Positions 47,967 through 59,731 of a stretch of DNA of 64,000 bases are shown here, in pieces. The notes beneath the pieces are model-generated. The model did not search any database. It worked only from the letters and a program-made list of their open reading frames with translations, and was not told the origin of the DNA. Within the stretch, counting starts at the first letter, position 1; each line of letters begins with the position of its first letter. The DNA comes from Scytalidium lignicola (lineage: Eukaryota > Ascomycota > Leotiomycetes): NCBI GenBank assembly GCA_002812745.2, contig NCSJ02000004.1, positions 62,001 to 126,000 on the forward strand, read 5' to 3'. The position numbers and the translations under genes were made by a program.

Positions 47967-49007
47967 TCATTTTCTCATCAGGTACCGAGGAGTCTGTTTC
48001 CCTTTTCTCATCCTAAAGAGTAGGTAACCTGCGTAAGCAGCTCCGAAAGCCATACCACCTAAATGATCCGCATGGCCAATGCTAGGAAACCATCCTTCTG
48101 CTAAAGCCGTTACGCTGAAACCAGTAAATGCGGCAATTCCCTGCCACAAGCGCATAGGTATGAAGAAAAGAAGGCTCATTCTCATATTCGGCCATAAACC
48201 AGCGGCAAAGGTGAAAATCCCGGTTAATGAACCGGAGGCTCCTACTGCACCTATCCAGGTAGGTCTTTTCTCATGTGCCCACCATGATAACTGGAGAGCT
48301 GAGCCAGTGATAGAAGAGCCAAGATACAAAACTGCAAATTTTGCTGGCCCAAGGACACCATACAGCAGTGGACCAGCTGACCATAAACAGAACATATTAA
48401 CCATCAAATGAGGAATAGAGGTATGTGCGAAGGAAGACGTTACTATAGTCCACCAACGACCTTCCTGAATATTCCTTCTGGAAAGAATAAAATTGTCCTC
48501 AAAAAACTGGTCTTTCTTCCGAGGTGCATTCCGTTCTCCCATATCGTGAGTATTTGTTGTCGTTAAATACCAGGAAGTGACGGTACAGCAAGCTAGAATA
48601 ATACCACCAATGACAAACTGTCCTGTCTTCGTGTGAGGCTCATCTGGGTCTTCAGGATCCTCATTGGTTTTCTTTGGTAATGAGCTTTTTGTATCGAAAG
48701 GGGCAACATTCTTTCTATCTCGAGCGGGAGCCTTATAGCTTTTAGGTGATCCATTTGCTAAATATTCTCGGCTTACTGTGAAATGCCGTTGTTGACGATG
48801 TACCATATTCAGAGTAATACAAGACTTAGAAACCTAAAACCCGACAATATAAACAAACAAATCTACCTATTTCACTTCTTGGAAGACATATAATGAGCTT
48901 ACTTTACGAACTATTAACGACTCCCGCATGGGCTGACCATCTCGAATAAAGTTTCTCTTGAGAAGATTGCTCGCCATTTTGTTAGCTGTAACTAAACTTT
49001 GAACCAT
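47967..49007 (-). CDS. Mitochondrial rhomboid protease (PCP1-like)
   Basis: This is an intramembrane serine protease. Exon 1 (49007-48903) gives MVQSLVTANKMASNLLKRNF, and exon 2 starts at 48833. Together they give a basic N-terminus that looks like a mitochondrial targeting segment. After a Lys-rich linker comes one hydrophobic helix (FVIGGIILACCTVTSWYL), then the rhomboid core. WWTIVTSSFAHTSIPHLMVN is the loop and helix 2 region, VGASGSLTGIF holds the catalytic serine, and GHADHLGGMAFGAAYAG the catalytic histidine. The 6+1 layout with a leading helix fits PARL/PCP1, which cleaves Mgm1 in yeast. The substrate here is not known. About 325 residues. Confidence 0.87.
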
Positions 49008-49884
49008 GATTTATGTTTGAACACGACGGTTTATCATCTCCCAGGTAAATACACGTAAAAGACGGCCGAGAACCCTGCCCAAAGCTGATGAGGTTAGGAT
49101 CCTGCGGGCGGGTTATCAAGGCTGCGTAGAAACATAGCCACAGATAGCTCAGCCTGCGCAGCCTTTTTTACGTTCGCCTCTCGTCAAGATTGCGGCTGAT
49201 TTGCGGCCGATTGCGGCGTTTCAACGGGCGTCGGCTCGCATTATGCTTAATACTATTAGAACCAACCAGTGATCTTCCCCTTGGAATCAGCAGGATCGAG
49301 GCTTGGGAGCGCTCATCAGCCGCATGAATGAAGACGCCTCAACACCAAAATTTTCCAAAAGCCGAGGCACAGGCTAGTAGGTTACATCCTGTTGGTGATT
49401 CCTATATTTCATTTCTTAATGTCTGTCTGTTTTCCCCCTTCGTTAGCCATAAGTTAGTTCTGCAATAATTAATGTATCGTCCACTGCAGGAGGTTTGGGA
49501 TCGTCTCATTGCACTGCATAGAACCCTTGTTTACAGGCAGACGGGTAAGCGCCTGACTTGAAAGACTGGTCTTGAATGATCCGTGCCGTTTACTGAAACG
49601 CTGTGGCGCAAGTGCTGCCTCAATCGATTCAGAACCCAACTTCCAGTGGAATGGCTATTGGCCGATTAATTGAGGAACGCTGGGGTCTGATGGGGCGGGA
49701 AAAGTAATACGGCGATATTCATTGCCGACTACAAGGTTTATACACTTAGTTACAAATTAAAAATATGCTCCTCGAAAAGGCATTTTCGTATAAAGCTACT
49801 TTACCGCTCCCTCACTTGTTTAGAATTGCACTTGCAAGATTACACGGCTACTCAAACACTGCATAAGAGCTCGATATCCTCGCC
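49008..49884. other. Divergent intergenic stretch
   Basis: About 880 bases lie between the rhomboid and MARVEL genes. The region 49190-49340 is somewhat richer in G and C. I see no coding frame, no repeat and no RNA gene. It must contain both promoters. Confidence 0.4.
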
Positions 49885-50506
49885 ATGATTGTGACCCTAG
49901 CCTTACGAGCGCTTCAGGTAAAGAACCTTCACTTCCACAACAGGACAACATGATAACACCGGAATAGCTCATATTCTCTGCTGTCGTCTTAGCTCTTTCC
50001 ATCGTCTTGATCAAAAACTATGGACCTGGACACGCTCCATCACTTTTCGATTATGGGGCCTTCTGTGGTGGCGCTGCAGTGTTGATTAGCCTCATTGGTA
50101 TCGTTGTTGCTTTTATGGATTCGCTGCAAGGCGTAATTCAGGGAGCCCTTGATGTATTGGCGGCTTTCTTCCTCATGGCAGGTGGAATTGTAAGTTCTCT
50201 GGTATCATTTTGTANTTTTTGTCACTCATTTCTAATATAACCTTTTGCCAGGCATTCGCAGCAATAATCAAAGCTGGAAGCTGTGGTGACACAAGTCCTT
50301 TCGGATATCTAGACAAGAAGATTTTCCTTCCTAGCAACGACAAAGTATTCCCCGGCCACAGCAACAAGCAATTTGCGAACGAACTTCTGGCAGATATCAA
50401 GACGCGATGCCGAGAGTGCCAGGCAGACACTGCTTTCCTCTGGTTTGCCTTCGCATGTTTCGTAGGAACCGCTGTTATTGGTGTAATGGGAAGATCGAGG
50501 AAGTGA
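49885..50506 (+). CDS. MARVEL-domain membrane protein (NCE102-like)
   Basis: Exons are 49885-49917, 49968-50189 and 50252-50506. The protein has about 169 residues and four hydrophobic segments: LIFSAVVLALSIVLI; FCGGAAVLISLIGIVVAFM; ALDVLAAFFLMAGGI followed by AFAAII; and FLWFAFACFVGTAVIGVMG. This is the four-helix MARVEL fold of fungal NCE102/FHN1 proteins, which organise plasma-membrane domains. An extracellular-type loop has paired cysteines (CRECQ). The first exon is only 11 codons. An N after TTTTGTA at about 50215 lies in the second intron and does no harm. The specific role is inferred from fold and topology only. Confidence 0.78.
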
Positions 50507-51573
50507 TATTAATGCGGATATATACGAGGCTACTAAGCCTAAAAGAAATCATAATGCCAAATTGCTTTAACAATCTATACCCAGTGCAGTTGCGTCATTT
50601 TGTCTATAGCTTTAGCTTGAACTTATCTATTAAGGATGCTGGTTGAGATTTCATATAATCAACATCAAACTTGTTCCTTATTCAGCCATTTCAACTGACC
50701 TGTGCTTGCGAATATACCCATTTGCCATTAGCTACAACCATCGTGAAAGTTCTCTTTTACAGGAATAATAATTACCACTAGCAGATAGAAGTAAAGTTAG
50801 TGCAATTGAGAAAGCCACTATATATAATCTCAAGAGACCTTCTAAAACGTTGACATCGGCAGGTAGGAAGCCGAAAGTCCATATTTGATAATTATTTGAA
50901 ACCTTGAACCTCAGGACAAGGAACATAATTCGAGAGAAACATTGCAGCCTTGGAGGGCAAGTTTTGTCACAACGCGGGAGAGTGAAATATGCGGCGTTTG
51001 TTATAACTCAGTGAGGATGTCTTGGTCATATTCTAGCTTTGAGGATATCGCCTTAGACCCCAGGTCGCTTCAGCTTCTCAGGCTAAAGCTATATACAGGG
51101 ATGTTGTCCACTTAAAATCCTTCATTGTCCTAAAAGGGAGATAATTGTAAGGCAATAACGCTAAAAGTGGTTCAAAATGGCTTATGGGGTCCGAGGGAAT
51201 AGAATCTATGGATTTCTATTGCAGATATCCAGTTTCATCTCATTAGCATAATAACTGTGGATCTCAAAGACTTGTTAGGTGGCGCCTATACCATCAGCTA
51301 CAATACGGGTCTTTTTAAATGGTAGAATACCCAAATTAAGAATAATAAAAACATTGGCGATCTGTTATTGACAGCCTGAAGTGGGAGAATTATGCAGAGG
51401 AATCATTCATTCTTTCTGAGACACTAGTAAGTAGGTAGAAAATTTAATATTAGAACTTAGTATTCTCAGGCATTTACAAGTAGCCGTGGAGGAATTAACT
51501 TGAATGCAAGCGTGCAAGAATGTATATCGCGGAACCTCCTTATTTCCTAGTAGGTGGATGCACAGCCCATGCT
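50507..51573. other. Gene-free stretch
   Basis: About 1.07 kb lies between the 3' ends of the MARVEL gene and ArgJ. A minus-strand frame at 50732-50926 codes a hydrophobic run but starts with a non-ATG codon and has no recognised family. The rest is AT-rich and ordinary. Confidence 0.4.
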
Positions 51574-53099
51574 TTAAGTTCTGTAATCTCCATTAATCGT
51601 GATGTATTCATGGCTTATTATCATTAGTCAGAGTTTACTCGAAATATCTTATTACAAGCTAGACTCACCTATAATCGCATGTCCAGTAGACAGCCTCTTC
51701 CTTTCCTGTGCCCAGCCTAACTAAGATCTCTAGGTCTTCGGCTTCTAAAATCTCTGCTGCTCTGGCCTCATCTATATTCTCAGGTTCTCCGTTGATCAGA
51801 AGCTTTAGTTCAGGAGTACCGTTCGAGGGAATAAATGAGACACTCGTCCTTTCGGGGACAATTTCTTGGACGTTGCTTATTGGCATACCGGGTTCAGAAA
51901 TTAATGAGTAGCCAGTAGCACATAATATACGGCCCCAATTAGCATCTTTGCCGTACAGTGCCGTTTTGACTAATGGTGACCTAGCGATTGTGCTTGCAAT
52001 CTTGCGAGCTGCAACTTCGGAAGATGCGTCGGTGACGCGAATAGTGACAAACTTAGTTGCCCCTTCACCATCTCGAACTACAAGCTTTGCTAAGTCAGTG
52101 GCAAATTCTGTCAATGTCGATTGAAACGCAGCATAGTCCCTTGATGACTGGGAAGTAATTTCTTGACCCCCTGCAGCTCCATTTGCAAGAACTGCAACTG
52201 TGTCGTTGGTGGAAGTATCCCCATCAATAGAGATGCTATTGAAAGACTTGTCAACAGCACTTGTCAAGAGAGATGGTAAAATACCTGGAGCTATTGGCGC
52301 ATCCGTTGCGATGATCCCTAGCAGTGTGGCCATATTTGGGTGGATCATTCCTGCTCCTTTAGTCATACCTGCGATTCGATATTCGATTGACGGGGACGAT
52401 GGCAACGAAAAGGTTCGGGATAAGAGCTTTGGAAATGTATCAGTGGTGCATATTGCTTGGGCCGCTGTTAACCAATGATCATGAGATGCACCAAGAGCAT
52501 CGTAGGCCAAAGGTATCTTATTAAGTATCTTTTGTATAGGTAGCCTGAAAGAAGTCAGATGCAATACTCCTCAACAATCACATCTCATACCTTTGACCAA
52601 TCACACCGGTGCTCATAACTATAGTTCTTCCTCCATCATTGTCACTTGCAGAGTCAAGACAGCTATCCGCTGTAGCACCCATTTTCTCTGCATCCTCTAT
52701 ACCGCCTTTTCCAGTGACAGCGTTCGCACATCCAGAGTTCACAATAACTGCCCGTATGCCGTCGTTATTCCTCTTCTTCAGCATTTCACGACTAACTGTT
52801 ACAGGGGCCGCCTGGAACTTGTTCTTAGTAAATACGGCAGCGGCAGCACACGGGATCTTAGAAGTAACAAATGCCAGATCCGGGGTGCTTTTATTTGTTG
52901 GCTTGACCCCGACATGAATCCCCGATACGAGGAATCCCTTGGGATATACTCCGCCCATGGGTACATACTTCTGCTTTGCTGCAGGAATTGTAACTCCAAG
53001 AGAAACAGAGTAATATCGGACTCCCCCCTGGAAGCATTGTGAAGCTCTAGACCTGCCCAGGTCAGTGAAGGCAGGCCATTGTAATCCTCTGAGGACCAT
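51574..53099 (-). CDS. ARG7: Glutamate/ornithine acetyltransferase ArgJ (mitochondrial)
   Basis: This enzyme transfers acetyl from N-acetylornithine to glutamate, and may also make N-acetylglutamate, in the arginine cycle. The exons run from 53099, with introns near 52590-52545 and 51668-51615. I chose ATG 53099 ([20 protein letters not shown]), which gives a mitochondrial-type presequence, since the earlier frame starts with TTG. Key motifs are [44 protein letters not shown] (the self-cleavage site; the Thr after MA becomes the catalytic nucleophile of the beta chain), DGDTSTNDT and GKDANWGRI. The last exon completes TCDYSHEYI and NGDYRT. About 470 residues, all motifs intact. It diverges from GCN2. 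Confidence 0.95.
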
Positions 53100-53490
53100 T
53101 GGCAAAACTAGGAGAATATTACTTCTCAACGTTTTGATACAATCTTTCAATTGGCAGTTACTCAATTAATTTTCGAATTGTGAGAGTAGATAGGCAGGAT
53201 TTTATTCTTGACTCACTGCTTGTTTGACAGAAGTTCAAATTGAGTTTAGCGGATGGCGATAACGGACAAGGCGCACCTAGCTTGATACTGTAACATTCTC
53301 AGCCTTGTCTAGTCGGATTAGACGGTGACGGATAATACAACACTTCAACTAAACATTACAATCATACGAAGAAACTGAATAACGAAACATGTACCACCCC
53401 AGAGCGTAGAAGATCCGTGGCTTCGGCCGCGTGTATCTACTTGAACTCTTTCAACAGAACTCAGGAGTTCCAGCTTCGCAAGCCATAATC
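53100..53490. promoter_or_regulatory. Shared ArgJ/GCN2 promoter
   Basis: The 391 bases between the two start codons serve genes read in opposite directions. The stretch holds the consensus GCN4/CPC1 heptamer listed separately. Otherwise the composition is ordinary. I infer that both genes draw on this region. Confidence 0.6.
53209..53215 (+). promoter_or_regulatory. GCN4/CPC1-type site TGACTCA
   Basis: A perfect TGACTCA lies 110 bases upstream of the ArgJ start and 276 bases upstream of the GCN2 start. General amino-acid control factors (Gcn4 in yeast, CPC1 in Neurospora) bind this heptamer, and arginine genes are classic targets. A 7-base word on either strand is expected by chance about once in 8 kb, so the position is supportive and not proof. 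Confidence 0.55.
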
Positions 53491-56400
53491 ATGCCGCCAA
53501 CTTATCCATGGGGAAAGCAACAGCAAAACAACACTTCTGCATCTGGGTTCCCTAGCCTGAAACCAAATAACCCTAAGGATGCGCCGCAAAAGTCCCAATA
53601 TGAGGAGATACAAGAGGATGAGCTTTTTGCTCTGTCATCCATATATGGGGAAGATTTCACTCGTACTGAAACTAGCCATGCCGCTTGGAAGGTATATCTA
53701 TAGTCTATCTAGATCTCACGTGTTGGTTTCTTGTTTCACTGATACAGTTCCTCAGAGACCTGAGCCTTGCTTCGAGATAAGGATAAAAACTTCCGATGAA
53801 GATATAGCCGCGACTCTTGCTGTAACTCTTACAGCAACGTATCCTAGGACACCCCCATTGCTCAGTATTAAAGACGACGAGGGCTTACGTGAAGGAACCC
53901 GGTATAAAATCCTGAATGTCATTCAAAATATGCCCAAGGATCTGGTTGCCGAAGAACAGGCTATGATTATGGAAATCGCAAATGCTATTCAAGACATATT
54001 AGTCGATGCAGCCCAAGCAAAAGCTGAAGGTTTGGATTTACCTAGCTTAGAGGAGGAGCGCGCCGCCCATGAAGCAGAGGCGGTTAAACTTGCTGAACAA
54101 CAGAGAGAAGAAGAAGAAAGGAAGAAGAAATTAGAGGAACTTGAGGAGGAACGAATGCTTGAGTCTCTGGTTGAGGACGAACTCAAGCGACAGAAAGTAA
54201 GGGCCAAGGAAACCAAACTCAAGAACAGGCCCCCAACAATGCTCACCGAAGCCTCTGTTGAATTTTTTTCTAATACGGGTCCACATGGAACTTTAGGTTT
54301 CGATCAACCCATTAACCTATTAGATGCCAATGGTAATTCCGTATTATTCCAGGCCGTCACTGGGAAGCGCAGTATCCGGCAGGGTCCAATATCAGAAGTC
54401 TTTACAGTGCACCCCGTCACTGCTCAAGGGAATGGAAGTAGTCCTTTGCTGGTTTTGAAGCAAACTGATCTAGATCCGGCCTCCAAAGACCGCAACGCGT
54501 TTAAGAAACAGCTCCAGATTCTTGAAACAGAGTTGGAAGAGCTCAAGAAGATCAGACATAGAAATATTCTTGATCTTCTTGAATACAAGGTACATAAAAC
54601 TATAGATAAGGATGGCGATTCCGGCTCATCTTGGACAGTCAGTGTCTTGAACGAGTATGCAGAAAAGGGTTCGTTGGAAGAATTCTTAGATATATCTGGT
54701 AGTTTAAGTGTTACAAGGGTCCGTTCTTGGACTATTGATTTACTTGATGCATTGCGGTTCCTGCATGACCAGGGAATTGTTCATGAAGATATCCATGCAG
54801 GGAACGTTTTACTCGTGCGAGAGATNGGGGGGGGAGGTCATACCAAAGTTAACGGATGCGGGCTATCAACAAAAGTTACACAACCTAGTCATCAAAAAAC
54901 GGGCGCCTAACACAGTTAGTGTTGCTAAATCTGCGTACTGGCTTCCCCCAGAGACAGCTCATGCAAGTCAGTCTCAACATACCCAGAAGGCTGATATTTG
55001 GGATTTCGGAGTCCTGTTCTTGCAAATGATCTTTGGCTTGACTATTATACAAAAATATTCATCCCCGCAGACTTTTGCTGATGCATTCGATCTGTCCGAT
55101 TCCTTGAATGAATTGGTTCTCAAACTATTCAAGCCAGATCCCAAGAAACGACCACGTGCCTTTGAACTTTCTTCTTCCGAATTTTTGGCTACGGACGCTC
55201 CAATTTTAGAAGAAAGTTCATCTGAGACTATACCTAGATTAGATTCTATGGGTTCATTGTCTCCTGCAGCTCCTCGACGTCAAAGACGTGATTCTATGAA
55301 TACAAGCGGACCGTTCTCACGATACAGAGAAGATTTTGTGGAAGAAGGACGCCTTGGAAAGGGCGGGTTTGGAGAGGTTGTGAAGGCACGGAAGAAACTT
55401 GATGGACAGATATATGCTATCAAAAAGATAACCCAAAAATCATCAGCTTCCCTCACCGAAGTTTTGAAAGAGGTTCGACTCTTATCACAGCTTAGTCACC
55501 CTTCTGTAGTTCGTATGTATCCCATACCTTTTTGCCTCAAAACCAAGTCCTGCCAGGTATTACGTGATGTTTTACCAGTTACTAATTCTGGTTTTTTATT
55601 TATTTTTTTGGTCGAAACCTTTTAGACTCTGTTTGGCTACGTTTACTAATAACTTTCCCCCATTTATAGGCTATTATAATACATGGACAGAAGAAGTATT
55701 TGACAATTCAGAAACTGACGACGATGTAACTACCGAAGGAAGAGAAACAGATGATGGAGTCAGCCAACAGTCAGCTGATTCAGGGCCAAATATCGATTTT
55801 GGTGCTAGCACTGGAGGTCTGGACTTCATGTCATCAAGTGGCTACCCTCAAATCGAGTTTGGCTATGATGAGGGTTCAGATACAGATGAAGATAATGAGG
55901 CCAATGATTTCACAAGCTCTGACGGAAATATAATAAACGGTGGAGGCCACAGTCACAATCAACTAGGTCTGAGGCGGACCAGGTCAAGCTCCCGTGCACC
56001 GAGACCATTTAAAACCGTATTATATATATCTATGGAATATTGTGAGAAAAGAGTCAGTTTACCCAGTATACTCGCCTTTCTTTCCATGTCATCTGTTAAT
56101 ATCTACTAGACCCTTCGTGATCTGATTAGGAGAAATCTTTACAAGGAGACCGATGAGATTTGGCGTCTGTTCCGTCAGATTTTAGAAGGGCTAGTTCACA
56201 TCCATGGACTAAATATAGTTCATCGCGATCTAAAACCAGAAAATATATTCATCGATGGCGCTTCAAATGTGAGGATAGGTGATTTTGGCCTAGCTACCAG
56301 TGGTCAATATTCTGGTGTCGACAAAGCAACAGCGGCTGCTATCCATAATAGCAGCGATATGACAAGAAGCATTGGTACGGCATTTTATGTTGCTCCTGAG

Positions 56401-58749
56401 GTTAGGTCAGCTGTTAACGGTGGAGGAAGTTATGGTAGCAAAGTTGATGTATGCCCCCTCTGAAAGCACATAATGGTAAAGGTCTGCTAACCCCTTAAGA
56501 TGTATTCTCTCGGAATTATTTTTTTCGAGATGTGCTACCAACCTGTAGAGGGTATGGCGCGAGCTAAGGTCATGGAGGGACTAAGACAGAAGCAGCCAGT
56601 GCTTCCGAACGATTTTGATATCAAGGGCAAACCTGTCCAAACGGATATCATCCTATCATTGCTGAATCATAGCCCAAAAGATCGTCCCTCTAGTGCCGAA
56701 CTTCTGCAGAATGGAAAGCTCCCAGTACAGATGGAGAGTGAAACGATTCGCCAAACCTTGGTGGGATTATCCGATTCCAGGTCTCCATATTACCACAAAA
56801 TGATGAGCGCTCTATTTTCTCGGCCTATAAAACAAGCAAAGGATTTTGCTTGGGATATGGGTATGGTTAACCATCGTGCTAGTGACCTACTATTACAGAG
56901 CCTTGTGAAACAGAAGCTTGTCTCCATATTTCGTCACCATGGAGCTGTTGAAACACCACGGAGCTCCCTATTTCCTCGCTCAAGTCATTATGGACCGAAT
57001 GTAGTGCAATTACTAGATCCCAATGGAACGTTGGTACAACTGCCTTATGATCTAACACTCCCACATGCTCGTGTTATTGCAAAACATGAACCACCAGTCC
57101 AGCGTTCTTTTGCCTTTGGTAATGTTTATCGAGACAGACATGATGGAGGGCAGCCACAAACCTTTGGGGAAGTAGACTTTGATATCGTGTCTACCGATAG
57201 TCTAGATTTGGCTCTAAAAGAGGCAGAGACAATCAAAGTCCTTGATGAGATTATAACAAGCATTCCGTCACTAGCATCAGCACAGATGTGTTTTCATATT
57301 AATCACTCCGATCTCCTTGGAATCATCTTTGAGTTCTGCCGGATAGAGTCTAGTGTTCGCCAAGCCGCTGCTGATACGCTCAGCAAGCTAAACATACAAC
57401 AATGGACCTGGCAAAAGATTCGAGGAGAGCTTCGATCACCTTTAGTTGGCGTATCTGCTACGAGTGTGGATGATTTGCAACGATTTGATTTCCGAGGTAT
57501 GTTAGTTGGATCTCTCTTTTTCCGTTTCCACTAGACATACATCCCAGAAACTGATGTTGTAAGATACGCCATCCAATACTTTTCATAAATTGAAATCCAT
57601 ATTTGAAGGTACAGATATGTTTGAGAGAGCGTCATCAGCCATTGCACATTTGCGTGATGTTGTTGAATACTTAAAACGCTTTGATGTACGCAGTAAGGTG
57701 TATGTCAATCCGTTAGGAAGTCTAAAAGAGAATTTCTACAAAGGTGGCATCTTATTCTCCTGTCTATACGACCGAAAAGTCCGGGATGTGTTTGCCGCAG
57801 GAGGGCGTTATGATTCCTTAATTCGAGAACATCGTCCAAGGATCGGCAGCCATTCAGAAGAGAGACACGCTGTCGGTTTTAATCTAGCATGGGAGAAAAT
57901 AGCTAGATTTCCAAAACAAAGTTCAAAAACATTCTTGAAGAAGGCAGATGAGGAGTTCCATGGCATTTGGAGCACAAAGCGGGTATGTTTTAAAACCTAA
58001 ACTATTTATCTCGTCTAACGTTATAGTGCGATGTTCTTGTTGCTAGTTTTGATGCCACAATACTACGTTCCACCGGCGTAAATATTGTATCAACGCTGTG
58101 GGTAAATGATATAAGCGCTGAGCTGGCACAAGACTCAAGATCACCAGAAGATCTATTGAGCAAATATCGAGAAGATCATCACTCGTGGGTGGTTATAATA
58201 AAACAAGATGCGGTACTGAAGGTGAAAAGCTTAGACCGTAAAGATATTTCAGATACGGAGATACCCTCTGGTCAACTCCTTTCGTGGCTTCGAGGTGAAA
58301 TTCGTGAGCGAGACCAAAGAGAAGGCACACATCATCGAGTTAAGCCTCAGCGTGTTATAAATCAGGCTGACGTGAATGCTACAAATGAACATGAACAAGA
58401 AGTGCGGGTTCTGGTTGCTGGAACTAAGAGCAAAAAGTCAAACAGGCGTAATATAGTTGAGCAGGCGCAAGCTCGAGCTGCAACTCTAGTTCAATCATTT
58501 TTGGATGGGCCTATTGCCGCAATAGAAACCACAGACCATGTAATGGGGCTCATTCGAGAGACTAAACTATCAGACCCTGAAAGCTGGCGGAAGGTAACGC
58601 ATAGCGTTCCTACAGCTGAAAGAAGATATATCGGAGAGATTCATGACCTCATGAATGGATTGGCTTTTCAGAATAAGGACGTGACAAGAAATGCATTTAT
58701 CTATAATTTTAGGACTGGCACATGCATATATTATGATTTGGGAGCTTGA
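53491..58749 (+). CDS. GCN2: eIF2-alpha kinase GCN2 (one frame break)
   Basis: GCN2 senses uncharged tRNA and phosphorylates eIF2-alpha. Seven exons are read: 53491-53691, 53756-55512, 55670-56052, 56110-56448, 56500-57496, 57564-57982 and 58027-58749. Domains in order: RWD (residues 40-160, [14 protein letters not shown]), a charged coiled coil ([16 protein letters not shown]), a degenerate kinase ([11 protein letters not shown]), and the active kinase ([32 protein letters not shown]). The active kinase carries the usual acidic insert. A HisRS-like domain follows ([21 protein letters not shown]), then the C-terminal ribosome-binding region. The frame shifts at an N plus G8 run at 54826-54834. 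Joining the two frames restores conserved [16 protein letters not shown] treat that as an error. Confidence 0.95.
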
Positions 58750-59731
58750 TGATAGGAATATGCAGGACAATGTCTGAGGATGGATTAGGACGCGTATTGT
58801 AGATACGTTAAAGTCGACTAAAAATAATAAGAATAAAGATACCAGACTAAGATTTACATTACATGTTATTGCCTCATAGACTATTTCCAAGAATTGATAT
58901 AATACTATAAAGATACCATCCGTCTATTGCTGGGAGGTAAAGCGATCGACGAAATCTTCCTCCTAGTATTCTTTCTCGTCTAACAGTAACGTTTACTTAC
59001 CATCGAAGAAGGCCTCGTGATTTCGCCTCTAGGTTATTCAACGAACAGTGACTGGTAAGTGATTCACACATAAGAAGCTCTATAGTAATATGTCTAATGT
59101 TCTCTGTTGTTAAGTAGCTTTAATGGTGAGAGAATTTTGATTATTAGGCTGGTAAGAATATATTTTATATGTATATTGGATTGGGATATATTCAAGCGAG
59201 GCATTTTTCATTTGAGAATGGTAGGTTATCGTGCTCATAAGCCACTGGTTCCAGGTATACGGACAGTTGGATAGGAATACAATGGAAAGAAAGAGCAAAC
59301 CGCAGACTCATCTAAATCCCTCTTATGACTAGTCAGTTGTTCTCCCCAAAGCCCGAGGCGACCTTAATTGGGATGCTTAGCAATTTCTCAGGCAGATTGG
59401 TAGAACTTTCGGTTTCTGGATGAGGCAAAATCCAGAGAGTGAGTATGCCAATCTCTAAGATTTATTTGAGAGCATGTTTTACAAGACCTTGAATCTTGTT
59501 ATGTGGGTTGATCGATTTAGAAAAAGGTAATAAGCATTTTATAGCGTTTGTAATCTGTTCACGATATGTGTATAACCTCTCAACAGTTTGCACAAGGCTT
59601 ACCTCCGGTCTGTAATAATTAAATCCATCGATGCTGAAGACAATCATTTTGAGATTTGTGTACAGGTTATGGCAACAGCAAAGTGGTTGTAAATACATTC
59701 TATAGTCTCCCCTCCCCCAACCGAAGTCACA
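58750..59731. other. Convergent intergenic stretch
   Basis: About 980 bases lie between GCN2 and NDUFA12, AT-rich around 58800-59300. Short frames at 59110-59698 on the minus strand have non-ATG starts or no family and are likely chance. No repeat or RNA gene is evident. Confidence 0.4.

Noticed and set aside
50732..50926. 64-residue hydrophobic minus-strand frame
   Set aside because: It has a non-ATG start, no family resemblance and no splice context.
41670..54835. VPS18 and GCN2 as decaying pseudogenes
   Set aside because: The breaks lie only in homopolymer runs, two of them at Ns, while all catalytic and zinc-binding residues remain.
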